Below are positions 8,001 to 18,700 of a DNA stretch of 64,000 nucleotides, one piece after another; positions within the stretch are counted from its first letter, which is position 1, and every line of letters starts with the position of its first letter. Source of the stretch: a virus. The DNA lies in IMG/VR virus record IMGVR_UViG_3300015371_000001, positions 62,001 through 126,000 of that record; one strand, written 5' to 3'. The notes under the pieces were generated by a model. That model saw only the letters and a list, made by a program, of their open reading frames with translations, did no database searches and was not told the origin of the DNA. A program made the translations under genes and the position numbers.

Positions 8001-11000
8001 GCGCAGGAGCCGGTTTGCTGGCTGGGCTGGCGAGCGCCTTCCTGGATTCCAGCGATGCCGCTGACGAGGCGTCGGCGTCGGTGGGTGACTACACCAGCAC
8101 CTTGAACCAGATGAATGGGGCGGTCACTCAGTCGACCCGAGATCTGGCGGCTCAGAAGTTGCAGGCGCGCGGCACTCTGGACGCCGCTGACGAGCTTGGT
8201 CTGTCAACGCAGAAGTTGACTGACTTGGTGTTGAGCGGAGGCAAGGCGTATGACGAGTACGTCGCCAAGCTGGACAACCAAATCAATGCGCTCGACCAGC
8301 AGCGTGATGCCTTGGAGAACGCTGCCATCTCGTCTGGCGAATATAACGAAAAGAGCCGGGAGCAGCAGGATGCGCTCTCGAAGCGGATCGATCTTCTGAA
8401 CGATGTTCGGGAGGGGCTGACTGGTGAGCGCAATGACCTGAAGGACAGTGCAGATGCGCTGGACCAGAAGCGAGAGGCGACTGAGGATGACACCAACGCG
8501 CTGAAGGAACAGCGCGACATGCTCAATTCCGCCAAGGACGCGATTCTTGATTACAACAGCGCGCTCCTTGACGGACGAGGCAACGAGCGCGCCTACCAGC
8601 AGGCGATTGACGATGCCCGTAAGTCGCTGAAGGAGAACGGCGCGACGCTGGACTCCAACACGCAGGCTGGTCGTGACAATGCCGATGCATTGGACAACCT
8701 GGCGCAGACAGCGAAGGAATACCTCAACACGCTTCGGACCAAGGACCCCGACAAGTTCCTGGCGCAGTTGAAGGAGTCCAAGAGGCAACTTTATGAGACC
8801 GCCGTCAACTTCGGCATGGGCGAGAAGGCAGCGCACAAGTACGTCAACGAACTGCTCCACATCAAGCCCAAGGTCAAGACGGACCTGTTGTTCAACGCCA
8901 AGGACGCGATCTCCAAGGTCAAGAACTTCTCGAAGTGGTACAACAACCTCGATAAGCACAAGAAGTTGTTGGTCGATGTCTACCTTCGGCGTCGTGACAT
9001 CGCTACTCGGGTCAAGATCGCTGCGAACCCTGAGGCGTTCCATGCTGAGGGTGGCTACATCTCGGGACCAGGGACCGGCACTTCGGACTCGATTCCGGCT
9101 CGCCTGTCCGACGGTGAGTACGTCGTCAACGCCAAGGCGACACAGGCCAACCTCGGGCTGTTGGAGCGGATCAACAGTGGCCGGGGTAAGCGGTACGCCA
9201 GAGGTGGCAGGGTTCAGCGTTTCGCCACAGGCGGGATGGCGCAAGGGTGGCTTCAGTTCTTCGGCCTGTCGGCCAACTTCGGTGGGCTGGAGGCTGTCGC
9301 GCGAGCGGCTGCCCGGTCACTGAGCGGCGCGTTCAACTCGGTGAAGATCAAGAGCTTCCTGGCCGAGCCCATGAAGAAGGAGATCGGCAAGGTCAACGAG
9401 ATTCTGAAGCGGTTTAAGCCTCAGAAATCGTTCGAGACTCCGATCAAGGATGCGATCCGTGGGGTTAAGGAAGCCTTCAAGGGCTTCAAGATCAAGGATT
9501 GGGTCAACCGTCCGCTCCTTGAAGTGGCCAAGGATCTTCGGACATTCCTGAAGAATACTCTCAGTTCGTTCAAAGACAACGTTCGAGACATTAAGCAGGC
9601 CCTCGGCGACTTCAAGCCGAACGACTGGATCGCCAAGTCTCTGGACAACATGGTCGATGCGACCGACCGTGCGATGGACAAGATGCTGGACGCCTTCCAG
9701 CGAGGGACCGACAAGAGTGAGGGTGAGTTCGACCGGTTCTCCACCCAACTCGACCGGACCTGGACGCAGATCGAACGCTCCTTCGACCAGAGTCAGACCC
9801 AGATTCTCAATGGCTTCCAGCGCTTCGCCACCGGGTTGGGCAATACCTGGACCAAGATCCAGCACGAGATCGGTACGCCGGTCGCCTTCGTGGTCAACCG
9901 GATCATCAACGCCGGTCTGATCGGCCACCTCAACAAGATCCTCAAGCAACTGAACCAGAAGCAGTTGAACCCGAGCGGAGAGCTTCACTTCGCCCGAGGC
10001 GGTCACGTACCTGGGACCGGTAACAAGGACACCGTCCGGGCACGGCTCATGCCGGGTGAGTTCGTGCTGCGAAAGAAGGTCGCTCAGAAGATTGGGCGGA
10101 AGCCTCTGGAGTCGTTGAACGAACACCCATCGGGCGCTGGCGAGTGGTTTGGTCATGGTGGTCGGCCACGCCGATACGCCAAGGGTGGTCTGGTCAACCC
10201 GCACGGTAGGACCTACATCGACGGCGAGGCGCTGACCCGTCTGAGCGCGGCGATGATCCACTTGGGCGCTCGTATTCGGCATCACCCGTTCCACGTCATG
10301 CAGGGATCGTGGTCGACCTCGGTCGCAGCTTCCGGATCGACTCACGCAGGTGCCGGTGCCGCCGACGTGTCACCGTACGGCCTGTACGACGCGCTGGCGA
10401 TGCGGAAGGTCGGTTGGGCGGCATGGCCACGGAGCCCGAGTCAGGGTCCGTGGGGCTATCACATGCACCAGATCTCCCGGCTCGACACTGGCCTCAGCGG
10501 CGCGGCGCGTAGCCAGTTGTCCGAGTACAACCGGGGCTATGACGGCCTGGGCGCACGCGACCCGATCAAGCACCCGCCGCTGCTCCCCAACCTCCAGGAG
10601 TTGCTGGGTGTCAGCCTCAAGAACCTGAACCTCGGGGCGTTCACCTTCATCGACTACGCGCAGCAGTTGACCGACGCCTTGGAGCCGCTGCGTGACTCGA
10701 TGGCGGAGCACACCGACGGCGCTCCGCTTGGCAACTTGATTGCCGGTGCCGGTGGCTACGTCATGGACAAGGCCATCGACTTCATTCAGAAGCTCCAGGG
10801 CAAGGTCCAGGGCACCGGCTTTGGGCCAGGCGGCGGTCAGATCGGACCAGGTGGCGTCAAGGCGTACGCCAAGAGCCTGTTTGGCCGATACCATTGGGCT
10901 CCCTCGCAGTTCCCGCCACTGAACAAGTTGTGGATCAGAGAGTCCAACTGGAACTACCGGGCGACCAACCCGTCCAGCGGTGCGTACGGTATCCCGCAGT

Positions 11001-12943
11001 CGCTCCCTGCTGAGAAGATGGCGTCGGCTGGAGACGACTGGCGGACCAACCCGGCGACTCAGATCCGGTGGGGTCTCGGGTATATCCACAACCGGTATGG
11101 CACACCGACGAGGGCGTGGGCGCACTCACAGGCGACTGGCTGGTATGCCAAGGGTGGTCGCGTACGCAACCGTGGCGTGGACGCGATGCTCACGCCAGGC
11201 GAGTTCGTGTTCAGCCGGAAGGCCACGAAGAAGATCGGTCGGCACCGGCTGGAGGATCTGAACGACGGTCGTATCCGCTTCCACGAGGGCGGCTACGTCA
11301 AGGGTCTGCACAAGGGCGCGAAGGGTAGCTCGGTCAAGGCGCTGGAGGCCCAGAGCTTCTGGCCCATCGACGGGCGTTGGGACGCTGGGCTTGACCAGTA
11401 TATGAAGCACCACACGCCTGGACCCTGGCCTCGGAAGTTCGGCCTGTCGGACCACATCAGGCATTTCTCCGGCACTAAGACGTTGAGCCGGTTGATCAAG
11501 TACCTCAAGGGCAAGAAGGTCAAGGTCACCGGCCAGCACTTCCACGGCGCTCGGTCGTTCGCTCAGGTGTCGAAGCACTCGAACCTGTCCAAGGAACTAC
11601 TCGCCCGGTTGTACCTGACCAACAAGAGCTACTTCGATCTCTTGGACGAGTCCAAGGCCGCTCGTTTCTTGCAGGGCGTACGCGGCTACGCCCATGCACA
11701 CGCTGGGTTGAAGCAGTTCAAGAACCTCAACAGCACCATCCCTGGCACTCACAAGTCGGTTCGTGAGGCGTCGCACCAGATCCGGGACTACCTCCGGTCG
11801 GCGCACACCACCAACGTGCCTCGCAGTGTCAAGGGCGGCGGCACCATCTGGGCAGCAGCGAAGGCTCTCGGTGTTCCGGCCACGTTCCTACACTTCGTCT
11901 GGGGAGCGGGCCAGAAGAAGCTCCGGCGTGAGTTGCCTGGCGACAAGCGCTCTGGTTTCGCGAAGTCCAACGCCGACTTCCTGAAGCAGGACAAGGCGTG
12001 GATCAAGGTCCTCCAGGGCAAGTTGGGTATCAAGCCAACGTCCGGCGTGTGGACCAAGACGATGGCGAAGCCGGTCAAGCACATGCTCGATCACGCCTTC
12101 AAGCGCAAGCACGGTCGATTTGACCCACGCCCGTGGGACCCGAAGTCGGCGACAGAGAACGCTCTGCAACAGCAGATCAAGGCGAACAAGAAGCAGGAGG
12201 AGTTCAACAACGCCATCAACATCATCGCCAGTTGGGGTCTGACTCACCTGCTGGAGCACCTGTTGGAGCTTGGTGTCGACGGCGGCTACAAGCTGGCCAT
12301 CGACGCCTCGAAGAACAAGAAGCTGGCTACCGAGCTAGACGGCCAGATTGCCCGTGGCGAGTTGCTGACGGCAGAGCAGATCGCCAACACCGCGCGCTTC
12401 ATCGCCGCCATCGTCAACCACCCGAACCCACAGCCGGGGTTGCGGGACATGGCCAACGCGCTTCAGCTTCCCGACTACGCGGTGTACCAGAACTACCTCG
12501 CTGGTCAAAAGACGATTGAGAAGAACGTTCCAGCCGGGAAGCTGGCCAAGCTCAAGAGCGACATCGCGCTGTTCGGTCAGGGTCTCTTTTACGCACGGCG
12601 TGGTGGTGTGGTGCCTCGGTACGCCAGGGGCGGCTCGGTACCGGGCAGCGGTTCAGGCGACACCGTCCCGGCGATGCTGGAGCCAGGCGAGTTCGTTCTG
12701 CGAAAGGACGCTGTCAAGCGCGTCGGCCTGGAGAACCTGTTCCGGATCAACGACCCACAGAAGTACGCGATGGGTGGCCTGGTCGGCAACGAAAAGCTCA
12801 AGACTTCTCGCACTCCCGGCTCCGGCAAGAACATCACCATCACGACCACGATCAACAACCCGGTCGGTGAGAACAGCGTTGCGAGCTTCAACCGGAACCT
12901 GCGCAACAAGGCAGCGATGGGCGTGTTTGGAGCGAAGAACTGA
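5087..12943 (+). CDS. Tape measure protein with cell-wall hydrolase domains
   Basis: 2618 residues, far the longest gene here. Residues 1-190 and 290-520 are long coiled coils rich in Ala/Gln/Lys/Glu; hydrophobic segments lie near 220-285 and 830-960, typical of tape measures that insert in the host membrane. Around 1730-1800 is an M15-like metallopeptidase pattern: H1753 and D1760 in STHAGAGAAD, then H1794 in YHMHQ. Around 1945-2015 is an SLT-type transglycosylase with E1952 in RESNW, then AYGIPQ. Four copies of a GG-x-PG-EFV(L) module lie near 1318, 1634, 2020 and 2510. Known role: sets tail length and helps DNA pass the cell wall. Starts directly after the chaperone stop. Confidence 0.93.
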   Translation: MAVDAPGGDRLYKVIYQAIADYSKFFRETDKAKARLKEVGKAETQESQTATSANKEAEKSTTSRSDAVKELLKNIQDQNAATKKLSDADKDRSRSAQLAARMEDKLAGSREKVARANLGLLKATQQLQVAQKNYNDSLKTDDIDKHHAAILRLKDAELQLTTATRQVSSSTLQLNDDIKRVRGGGWGSFFKEMVGGFGSISAAAEDFHVVMEIFKEPVLILGIQAILAAVNSLAAGLLSLAGAVGPAVGALGTLPGAFVGLATVIGTFTAGLSGVGEALKALGAAHDSAAADAKADAQAQQQAADQVRAAQESLAAARRTLSETYISSAESIKSAEEQVAAAQQSEKDAQEALTQARKDAALALQDLRDQVEGLRLSEERAALSLREARRRYMEVLNDPNSTRLDIADAALAVREAEYSLEQARKDAKRSAQELREEEKKGVNQSDEVVSARQNLKDATTNLADAQQNLADTQRQSAQAIKDAQRGVKDAAHALTEALQAQQDATAGLSTSQEALKQAMKDLSPEARKFVRELYRMKPILVDIRQAAQKGLLPGLGEALEHLKPLIPTVKNALHDMGEVLGDLAVKGAKMVSSGPWRRDFNLILQDNLDLVEKSGTAFFQIADAFRRVAVEARPLTHWFGELIEQFGDYIAKSAKVNQKNGDMAAFFERTEEVLTTLGHILKNLGEIFLDVLGAGSEMGQGLLESFDKLTRKWADWTGSIEGQHAIEHWYEESRPLLIEILKLVRDLAAGLFEVGAHSDMTKFVHLIRTELLPAVLELAHHVTGDLGEALVHLATEFVHLFDVLAYSENQLFKALDVFTDFLRVINFLIDKVPLAKQAIGIFFTAVATLAALKLVGLLTGFSNLIRFTGQLGVQAGSTGALTRYTDGLILMKDKAVQSGKEVTAAYDTINKKAVALRGGAALLGGAIAALGTQFAGTQKGSLATSANVASQAVSGALLGFSATGGPWGAAIGAGAGLLAGLASAFLDSSDAADEASASVGDYTSTLNQMNGAVTQSTRDLAAQKLQARGTLDAADELGLSTQKLTDLVLSGGKAYDEYVAKLDNQINALDQQRDALENAAISSGEYNEKSREQQDALSKRIDLLNDVREGLTGERNDLKDSADALDQKREATEDDTNALKEQRDMLNSAKDAILDYNSALLDGRGNERAYQQAIDDARKSLKENGATLDSNTQAGRDNADALDNLAQTAKEYLNTLRTKDPDKFLAQLKESKRQLYETAVNFGMGEKAAHKYVNELLHIKPKVKTDLLFNAKDAISKVKNFSKWYNNLDKHKKLLVDVYLRRRDIATRVKIAANPEAFHAEGGYISGPGTGTSDSIPARLSDGEYVVNAKATQANLGLLERINSGRGKRYARGGRVQRFATGGMAQGWLQFFGLSANFGGLEAVARAAARSLSGAFNSVKIKSFLAEPMKKEIGKVNEILKRFKPQKSFETPIKDAIRGVKEAFKGFKIKDWVNRPLLEVAKDLRTFLKNTLSSFKDNVRDIKQALGDFKPNDWIAKSLDNMVDATDRAMDKMLDAFQRGTDKSEGEFDRFSTQLDRTWTQIERSFDQSQTQILNGFQRFATGLGNTWTKIQHEIGTPVAFVVNRIINAGLIGHLNKILKQLNQKQLNPSGELHFARGGHVPGTGNKDTVRARLMPGEFVLRKKVAQKIGRKPLESLNEHPSGAGEWFGHGGRPRRYAKGGLVNPHGRTYIDGEALTRLSAAMIHLGARIRHHPFHVMQGSWSTSVAASGSTHAGAGAADVSPYGLYDALAMRKVGWAAWPRSPSQGPWGYHMHQISRLDTGLSGAARSQLSEYNRGYDGLGARDPIKHPPLLPNLQELLGVSLKNLNLGAFTFIDYAQQLTDALEPLRDSMAEHTDGAPLGNLIAGAGGYVMDKAIDFIQKLQGKVQGTGFGPGGGQIGPGGVKAYAKSLFGRYHWAPSQFPPLNKLWIRESNWNYRATNPSSGAYGIPQSLPAEKMASAGDDWRTNPATQIRWGLGYIHNRYGTPTRAWAHSQATGWYAKGGRVRNRGVDAMLTPGEFVFSRKATKKIGRHRLEDLNDGRIRFHEGGYVKGLHKGAKGSSVKALEAQSFWPIDGRWDAGLDQYMKHHTPGPWPRKFGLSDHIRHFSGTKTLSRLIKYLKGKKVKVTGQHFHGARSFAQVSKHSNLSKELLARLYLTNKSYFDLLDESKAARFLQGVRGYAHAHAGLKQFKNLNSTIPGTHKSVREASHQIRDYLRSAHTTNVPRSVKGGGTIWAAAKALGVPATFLHFVWGAGQKKLRRELPGDKRSGFAKSNADFLKQDKAWIKVLQGKLGIKPTSGVWTKTMAKPVKHMLDHAFKRKHGRFDPRPWDPKSATENALQQQIKANKKQEEFNNAINIIASWGLTHLLEHLLELGVDGGYKLAIDASKNKKLATELDGQIARGELLTAEQIANTARFIAAIVNHPNPQPGLRDMANALQLPDYAVYQNYLAGQKTIEKNVPAGKLAKLKSDIALFGQGLFYARRGGVVPRYARGGSVPGSGSGDTVPAMLEPGEFVLRKDAVKRVGLENLFRINDPQKYAMGGLVGNEKLKTSRTPGSGKNITITTTINNPVGENSVASFNRNLRNKAAMGVFGAKN

Positions 12944-13821
12944 TGGCGACGATCAACAACAGCGGCTACACGGTGGACGGTACAACGTTGGACACCTACG
13001 CCTTCAACGTGGTGAACCGAGCCGCGTCTTGGATCACTGCGGCCCGTCGAGGCGAGGGGCTGGCGATGGCCGGTATCGACGGGGAGCTAGCTCCGTATGA
13101 CCCGCCGTACGAGCCGGGGATGATCAATTTCACGATGTGGGTCGTCGGAGCCAATGAGAACGGCACGTTCCCAGCCGACCGACGGGTACAGATCCGGACC
13201 AACATCTCCAAGCTGATGGCGCTGTTCACCAAGACGTATGGCCTGCTCACCGTGCAGCGCATCGATGCCGGTGTAGCCACCAAGCAGTGTCAGGCACGGT
13301 TGGTCGAGGCCATCGACTTCGAGTCACAGGCAGGCGGACAGCGGGCGGAGTTCGCTGTGTCGCTGTCCATCCCGCGTACGTTCTGGGAGGACATCAACCT
13401 GGTGTCGCAGTCTCAGACGTTCTCTGGTGCGTCCCCCCAGACCCGGTCGTACTCCAGCTTCGCCGGAGGCGAGGCGCACATCACCGATGCGAAGTACTCA
13501 CTGACCTCCAGCACCGGCATCACCAACCCCCGGATCACCGACGCCAGGGGACTCAACTGGATTCAGTACAACGGCACTGTCTCTGCCAGTGAAATCCTCA
13601 TCATCGACTGCGGTCTCAGCACCGTGAAGAAGGGGCCGAGCGCCAACCCCAGCGCGGCCACCAACGTGATGCAGAACGTCACCAGAGCCGGGTCGGCGTA
13701 CCTGTTCGCAATGCACACCGATAACACCGGGGCTGCTTCCCCACAACTCACTGTCAGTGGAACCGGTAGCCCTACGAGCACCGTGCAGATCGACGGTCGC
13801 CGTAAGTACCTGGTCGCATAA
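12943..13821 (+). CDS. Distal tail protein (Dit-like)
   Basis: 292 residues, starting in the TGATG that ends the tape measure, the usual place of the distal tail protein. The first 170 residues are beta-rich with the pattern of Dit N-domains (strand RRVQIRTNISKLMALF, then a loop to RLVEAIDFESQAGGQ, then FAVSLSIPRTFWED); the remainder looks like a galectin-type beta sandwich (GTVSASEILIIDCG). It should form the ring joining tail tube to the tip. Assigned mostly by position and fold pattern. Confidence 0.72.
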   Translation: MATINNSGYTVDGTTLDTYAFNVVNRAASWITAARRGEGLAMAGIDGELAPYDPPYEPGMINFTMWVVGANENGTFPADRRVQIRTNISKLMALFTKTYGLLTVQRIDAGVATKQCQARLVEAIDFESQAGGQRAEFAVSLSIPRTFWEDINLVSQSQTFSGASPQTRSYSSFAGGEAHITDAKYSLTSSTGITNPRITDARGLNWIQYNGTVSASEILIIDCGLSTVKKGPSANPSAATNVMQNVTRAGSAYLFAMHTDNTGAASPQLTVSGTGSPTSTVQIDGRRKYLVA

Positions 13822-13833
13822 GGAAGGAAACTC

Positions 13834-14457
13834 ATGGCTCTGTGGTACCGCTCAGCACCGGGGAAGATGCTGAACAAGGAGATCGACTTCGACTCCGACA
13901 CGATCAAGGCGACGCTTCACACGTCGACCTACACTCCGAACCGGGCGACGCACGATTACGTCGATGACCTCACCAACGAGTTGGCCACCTCAGGCGGTTA
14001 CACCGCTGGAGGCGTGACGGCAGGCACCAAGACTGTGGTCACGACCGAGGCCAACTCGTGGGGCACGGTGCATACGACCTCCACCGTGTTCACCGTCGAC
14101 TACGTCGTACGCCCGAGCGTGGGCAACGGCTTCCTGTACCGCTGTGTGGTTGCCGGTACGTCGGCATCGTCGGCTCCGACCTGGCCTACAGTCATCGGCA
14201 CCACGGTGACTGACGGCACGGTGACGTGGGAGTGCGTGGGCCGAGCCATCTGCGTCATTGACTGCGCTGACTTCACCTGGAGTACGGCGACCTTCACCGG
14301 GGCGCGTTACTGCGTGATCTCCGACCGGCAGACCGGTGTCAACAGCACCTCTCCGCTCATCGGACTGATCGATTTCGGTACCGACAAGGCTGGTGGCGGC
14401 GGCAACTTCACAGTTCAGTTGGACGGTCAGGGACTACTTCAAACCTTCATCGCGTAG
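13834..14457 (+). CDS. Minor tail protein
   Basis: 207 residues, Thr/Gly/Val-rich, beta-structured. It shares the motif ELATSGGYTAGG with the 132-residue protein at 44869 (ELSTSGGYTSG), and both have a similar N-terminal set-up, so the two are probably diverged copies of one tail-tip or fibre-attachment domain. Residues around 100-150 (VVAGTSASSAPTWP, VTWECVGRA) form an extra insert seen often in phage tail proteins. A ribosome site AAGGAAGGAAA precedes the ATG. Confidence 0.6.
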   Translation: MALWYRSAPGKMLNKEIDFDSDTIKATLHTSTYTPNRATHDYVDDLTNELATSGGYTAGGVTAGTKTVVTTEANSWGTVHTTSTVFTVDYVVRPSVGNGFLYRCVVAGTSASSAPTWPTVIGTTVTDGTVTWECVGRAICVIDCADFTWSTATFTGARYCVISDRQTGVNSTSPLIGLIDFGTDKAGGGGNFTVQLDGQGLLQTFIA

Positions 14458-14467
14458 GAGGTTGGAG

Positions 14468-15718
14468 TTGTTCGAGGAGATCCGGATTCAGAAGCGTCAC
14501 ATCCTCAATCACGTTCCTGGCGCAGGCGACAACGAGGTTGGTCTGCCAAGCGTCGATGTGATTTGGGGCGAGACGCTTCGCCGTCAGTACGGCGTTGCGG
14601 CGCACGTCAACTTCCAGACGAGCGTCTATCAAAACGTGGGTGCTGGCGGTTGGATCGACATGCTCTCGGACATGAACGGCTACTACTTCCGTTCGCTGTA
14701 CTCACAGTCGCTCTCCAACAACCCGACAGCGATCAGCCGCGCTCGTACCAAGAACGTCAAGTGGCTGATGACGGTCGCAACCTCGGACTTCACCATGTCC
14801 GGCTCGGAGATCCGGCAGCGTATTCAGCACATTGCCGCCAACGCTGCCGATGTGTGCGTCGCTGTTGAGGGGATCAATGAGCCGAACAACACCAACGACG
14901 CTAATTGGGCAGACAAGACGGTGAGCGCACAGGCGGCGATCTTCGATGAGGTCACGTCCACTCCGGCGCTGTCACACGTCATCGTGATCGGTCCTTCGCT
15001 CCACGCCACGATCAACAGTGCGCAGCAGGACCACATCACGCTCGGCAACAAGGGCATTCAGAACTACTTCCACCAGGCTGGTCTGCACCGATACAGCGGG
15101 GCTCGCGCTCCTAACTACCTGATCGATGAGCGGCTGGGTTGGATCGCCACCTATTGGGACCACCCACCGGTCTGGGTGACCGAGACCGGGTACACCAATG
15201 CGGTCAATGAGTCGGTCGGTCAGACGCCGATCAACGAGGGAGGTTCGGACAAGTACGCGATCCGAAACGTCACGGAGTACTTGGCACGTCCAGCGGTTTC
15301 ACATGTCACTAGGTATGAGTTCCTGGACGATCCCAACCCGGCGAAGGACGACTCGGAATCCAACTTCGGCTTGGTTCGTACTGACGTTGTCGGCAACACC
15401 TCGGGCTGGACGTTCAAGCCGGAGTACAGCACGATGCAGGACTTCCTGGGGACTCTGAAGGACACTGCTGGGAGCTATGCGCCTCCTCCGATCCCGCTTC
15501 AGGTGACGGCTGGCGCGAATGAGATCGACTACATCGTCACCAAGACGACGACCGGCCACAACTTCTTGTGGGTGTGGCGTCCCGACACCACCGTGTGGAA
15601 CATCAGCACGCTGGCCAACATCTCTGTCCCGAGCATCCCGGTGACGTACACCACGCAGCTTGGCACCTTCCAGGTGAACGTCGCTGGAGCCGCCGTGAAG
15701 GTCGACTTGGGGTTCTGA
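14468..15718 (+). CDS. Tail-associated glycoside hydrolase, clan GH-A-like
   Basis: 416 residues from a TTG 6 bases after TAGGAGG. The fold pattern is a TIM barrel with the clan GH-A signatures: GINEPN with Glu138 as likely acid/base, and WVTETGY with Glu239 as likely nucleophile, about 100 residues apart as in families such as GH5 and GH39. A beta-sandwich domain follows from about residue 330. Lying between minor tail protein and hub/fibre, it is likely a virion-bound depolymerase that cuts a host surface glycan during adsorption; substrate unknown. Both catalytic Glu are intact. Family assignment within GH-A is not possible by eye. Confidence 0.72.
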   Translation: MFEEIRIQKRHILNHVPGAGDNEVGLPSVDVIWGETLRRQYGVAAHVNFQTSVYQNVGAGGWIDMLSDMNGYYFRSLYSQSLSNNPTAISRARTKNVKWLMTVATSDFTMSGSEIRQRIQHIAANAADVCVAVEGINEPNNTNDANWADKTVSAQAAIFDEVTSTPALSHVIVIGPSLHATINSAQQDHITLGNKGIQNYFHQAGLHRYSGARAPNYLIDERLGWIATYWDHPPVWVTETGYTNAVNESVGQTPINEGGSDKYAIRNVTEYLARPAVSHVTRYEFLDDPNPAKDDSESNFGLVRTDVVGNTSGWTFKPEYSTMQDFLGTLKDTAGSYAPPPIPLQVTAGANEIDYIVTKTTTGHNFLWVWRPDTTVWNISTLANISVPSIPVTYTTQLGTFQVNVAGAAVKVDLGF

Positions 15719-15719
15719 C

Positions 15720-18700
15720 ATGGCCATCTCACTAGTAGGAGTCACCAACGCGCCAGGCGCGACGGCGGCGGTCACGACGTTCGCCACCAACGTTCCCGCA
15801 GGCGTGGCGAATGGCGATCTCCTGCTGTGGACGCTGGTCACCAACAGCATCAACCCCGCGACAGCGCAGGCTGGGTGGAGCACCTGGTCGACGGGGACGA
15901 CGACAGGTCTGAGCCAGACGACGTTCTGGCGGTACGCCTCCTCTGAGCCAGCGAGCTACACAGCCACGGGGCTGGGTTCTGGTCGTTGGGGTGGCGCGAT
16001 GGTGGCCTACCGAGGCGTCGACCAGACGACGCCTCAGGACATCAGCTTCCCTGCTTCGAACCAGGGCACGACGGCGACGACGTATCCACAGGTTTCACCG
16101 ATCACCTCGGGAGCCTGGATCGTTCCGATTGGCTCGATTGTTGGTCCGTCAGCCGTGGTTGATGTCACCTGGGTGGCAGGGAACGTCGATGTACTCGACA
16201 CCGACGCTGGATCGAACACCGGCTCGACCAACGAGTTCGTCTGCCACGGGCACGAGTTGTGGACCTCCGGCTCCTTTACGCCGACCGGTCCTACGACTGG
16301 CACCACGTCGACCCGGACTTTGGGTACGACGACGGTCATCCGGCCTAGCGTTGGGGCGAGCAACGCCGTCGATCACCCGACTAGTGCAACGTTCGGTGGT
16401 CCGGCTGAGGTTGTGCTGATCGAGACGATTGACATTGTCACCACCGCAGGGGCGACAGTCTCGGTTGGTAACCCGAGCCGTGAGATCGTGCAGGTCGTCT
16501 CCGCTGGCGACACCGTCGTCATTGACCGGCCAACTGCCTTCACTGTTGGAGAGGGAGCGACTGAGACAGTTTCGGCTCCGGTCATCCCGACGGTGTCGGT
16601 GATTGATACGCCAAACGGCGTTCTCATTGGAGGTCGTAGCTCTGGTGAGGCTGTTGATCAGGGCGTCACGATCACCCCAGCGCCAGGTACCGGTACCGGG
16701 CTGAACGTTGAGGTACGCCGATACCTCGATGATACGAATTGGGTCCTGATCGAGTCCTCCACTACTGAGCGCAAGGGCTACATCAGCGTTGAGGCATCGC
16801 TGTTGTACGACGAGCCGGGATTCATGAACCTGGTGGTCGACTCACAGTGCGCGGCAGAGCAGGGCTTGGCAGACCAGGTCGTGATCGGTATTGGCTTGAT
16901 CTACCCGCAGTCGGCCAGTCAAGAGTTCGCTCGGTACACCATCGAGTCCAGCCAGAAGGAGGTTCTGTTCGATGGCCGGGTGGCCTGGACCTTCAGTGGA
17001 CGGAGTTTCTTCGCTCGGCTAGAGGATGCCAAGGTCTACCCGAGCGCCTGGCCGAGCCCGATTCCCGCAGGGCACGGCTTCGTGAACGCCACGGCTGGCA
17101 CCCAGATGCGTACGCTCGGGGCTCGTGCGCAGGAGCGTGGCACGATCATCGATCTGGACTTCGAGACCTTCACAGGCGTCAAGACTTCAGACAACCAGGC
17201 GTGGGACAAGATCACCTCGGTCGAGTTCGGCAGTGGTCAGTCGTACCTCGAAGCGCTCCAGGACATGATCACCAAGGGTCTGTGCGAGGCAGAGATGGTG
17301 GGCAAGTCCCTCCGGCTCTACAACGCCGACTCGACGCTCTCGGTGCATCACAGCGACATCTTCTTCCAGAGCGGAGACAACCTCGCGCAGATGGACCGGG
17401 AGACCGACTCTCGGGATCTCGGCAACGTCATCCTCATCGAGGGCGACCAGGGAGCGGCGCAGGAGTACGTCGATACCGGGGCCGTCAACAACTTGGGTCG
17501 TCGACGTGAGCGCTACGTCAGTCACGGCGGCATCACCGACACCGGCACGCTGAGGGTGCTGGCACAGGCAGAGGCCGACCAGTACAAGCAGGTCCTCGAA
17601 GAAGTCAACATCGAGATCGCTGAGTTCGCGGACTACCCCCAGCCGTTCAAGGACTACAAGCCTGGCCATTGGGTGTGGCTCCAGCGCGACACCGGGTACC
17701 AGGAAGTCCGCGTCCGGCAGTTGTCGGTGTCGGCTTCGGGCGACAAGGTCAGTGCCGCTGTCACGCTGAACGACAAGATCGCCGAGCAGTTGCTTGTGCT
17801 CCAGCGCAAGATCGACGCGATCACGGGAGAGACGCAGTACGGCGCGATCTCCAACCCCGACAAGGCAGACACCTCGACCCCGAGCCCGCCGCTTGGGGTG
17901 ACGCTGACTTCGTCGGCCTACACCTTGCCGTCCGGTACGACCAATGCGCAGATCACCGTGCAGTGGCTCGCGCCGGTCACCAACATCGATACGACGACGT
18001 TGGACGACCTGGGTGGCTTCGACATTCAGTACAAGCTGGGCACTGAAGCCTGGACCCCGATGGGCGAGGTTGACTCAGCTACGTTGTCGGCGTACGCCAG
18101 CGGCCTGCCGACGGGGAAGCAGGTGCAGGCTCGGGTCCGGGCCAAGGACACGAGCATTCACGTCTCGGACTGGACGTTCTCGAACACCACGACGACGGCA
18201 GGGGACGGAGATCCCCCTGACCAGCCATCGACTCCGGTGGTCTCCTCGGCTCCGTTGGCGCTGCGGGTCGATTGGGATGGGCTGTCGGCGACCGGTGGCT
18301 CGATGCCGAACGACGTGTATCAGGTGTGGGTCTGCGCTTCCAAGACATCTGGGTTCATTCCGAGCGCAGCCAACCGTCAGCAGATCATGGGCAAGGGTCA
18401 GCAGACGGTCTACCTGATTGACCTGGAGTACGGCGCGACGTACTACGTCCGGCTGGTCGCGATTGACTTCATGGGCAACACCTCGCCTCCCTCGAACGAG
18501 GGCAGCGCTGTCATGCCACAGATCCACACCGAGGATGTGGCCGACGGGCTGATCACTGAGTTGAAGCTGGCGCAGAATGCCGTCACGACCGACAAGATCT
18601 TCCCGGAGGCTGTGACCACCGAGAAGTTGGTGGTCGGTGCCTTCGCTCCGACGGCGATCCCCAACGCCGGGTTTGAGGATGCGAAGTCAGGCAACCCGAC

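Noticed and set aside
8204-10345. Long minus-strand ORFs (up to 346 residues) opposite the tape measure
   Set aside because: They lie antisense to a certain gene, have no ribosome sites or coupling, and their biased Leu/Val/Arg composition comes from the coding strand's third-base bias. The same holds for other minus-strand frames.
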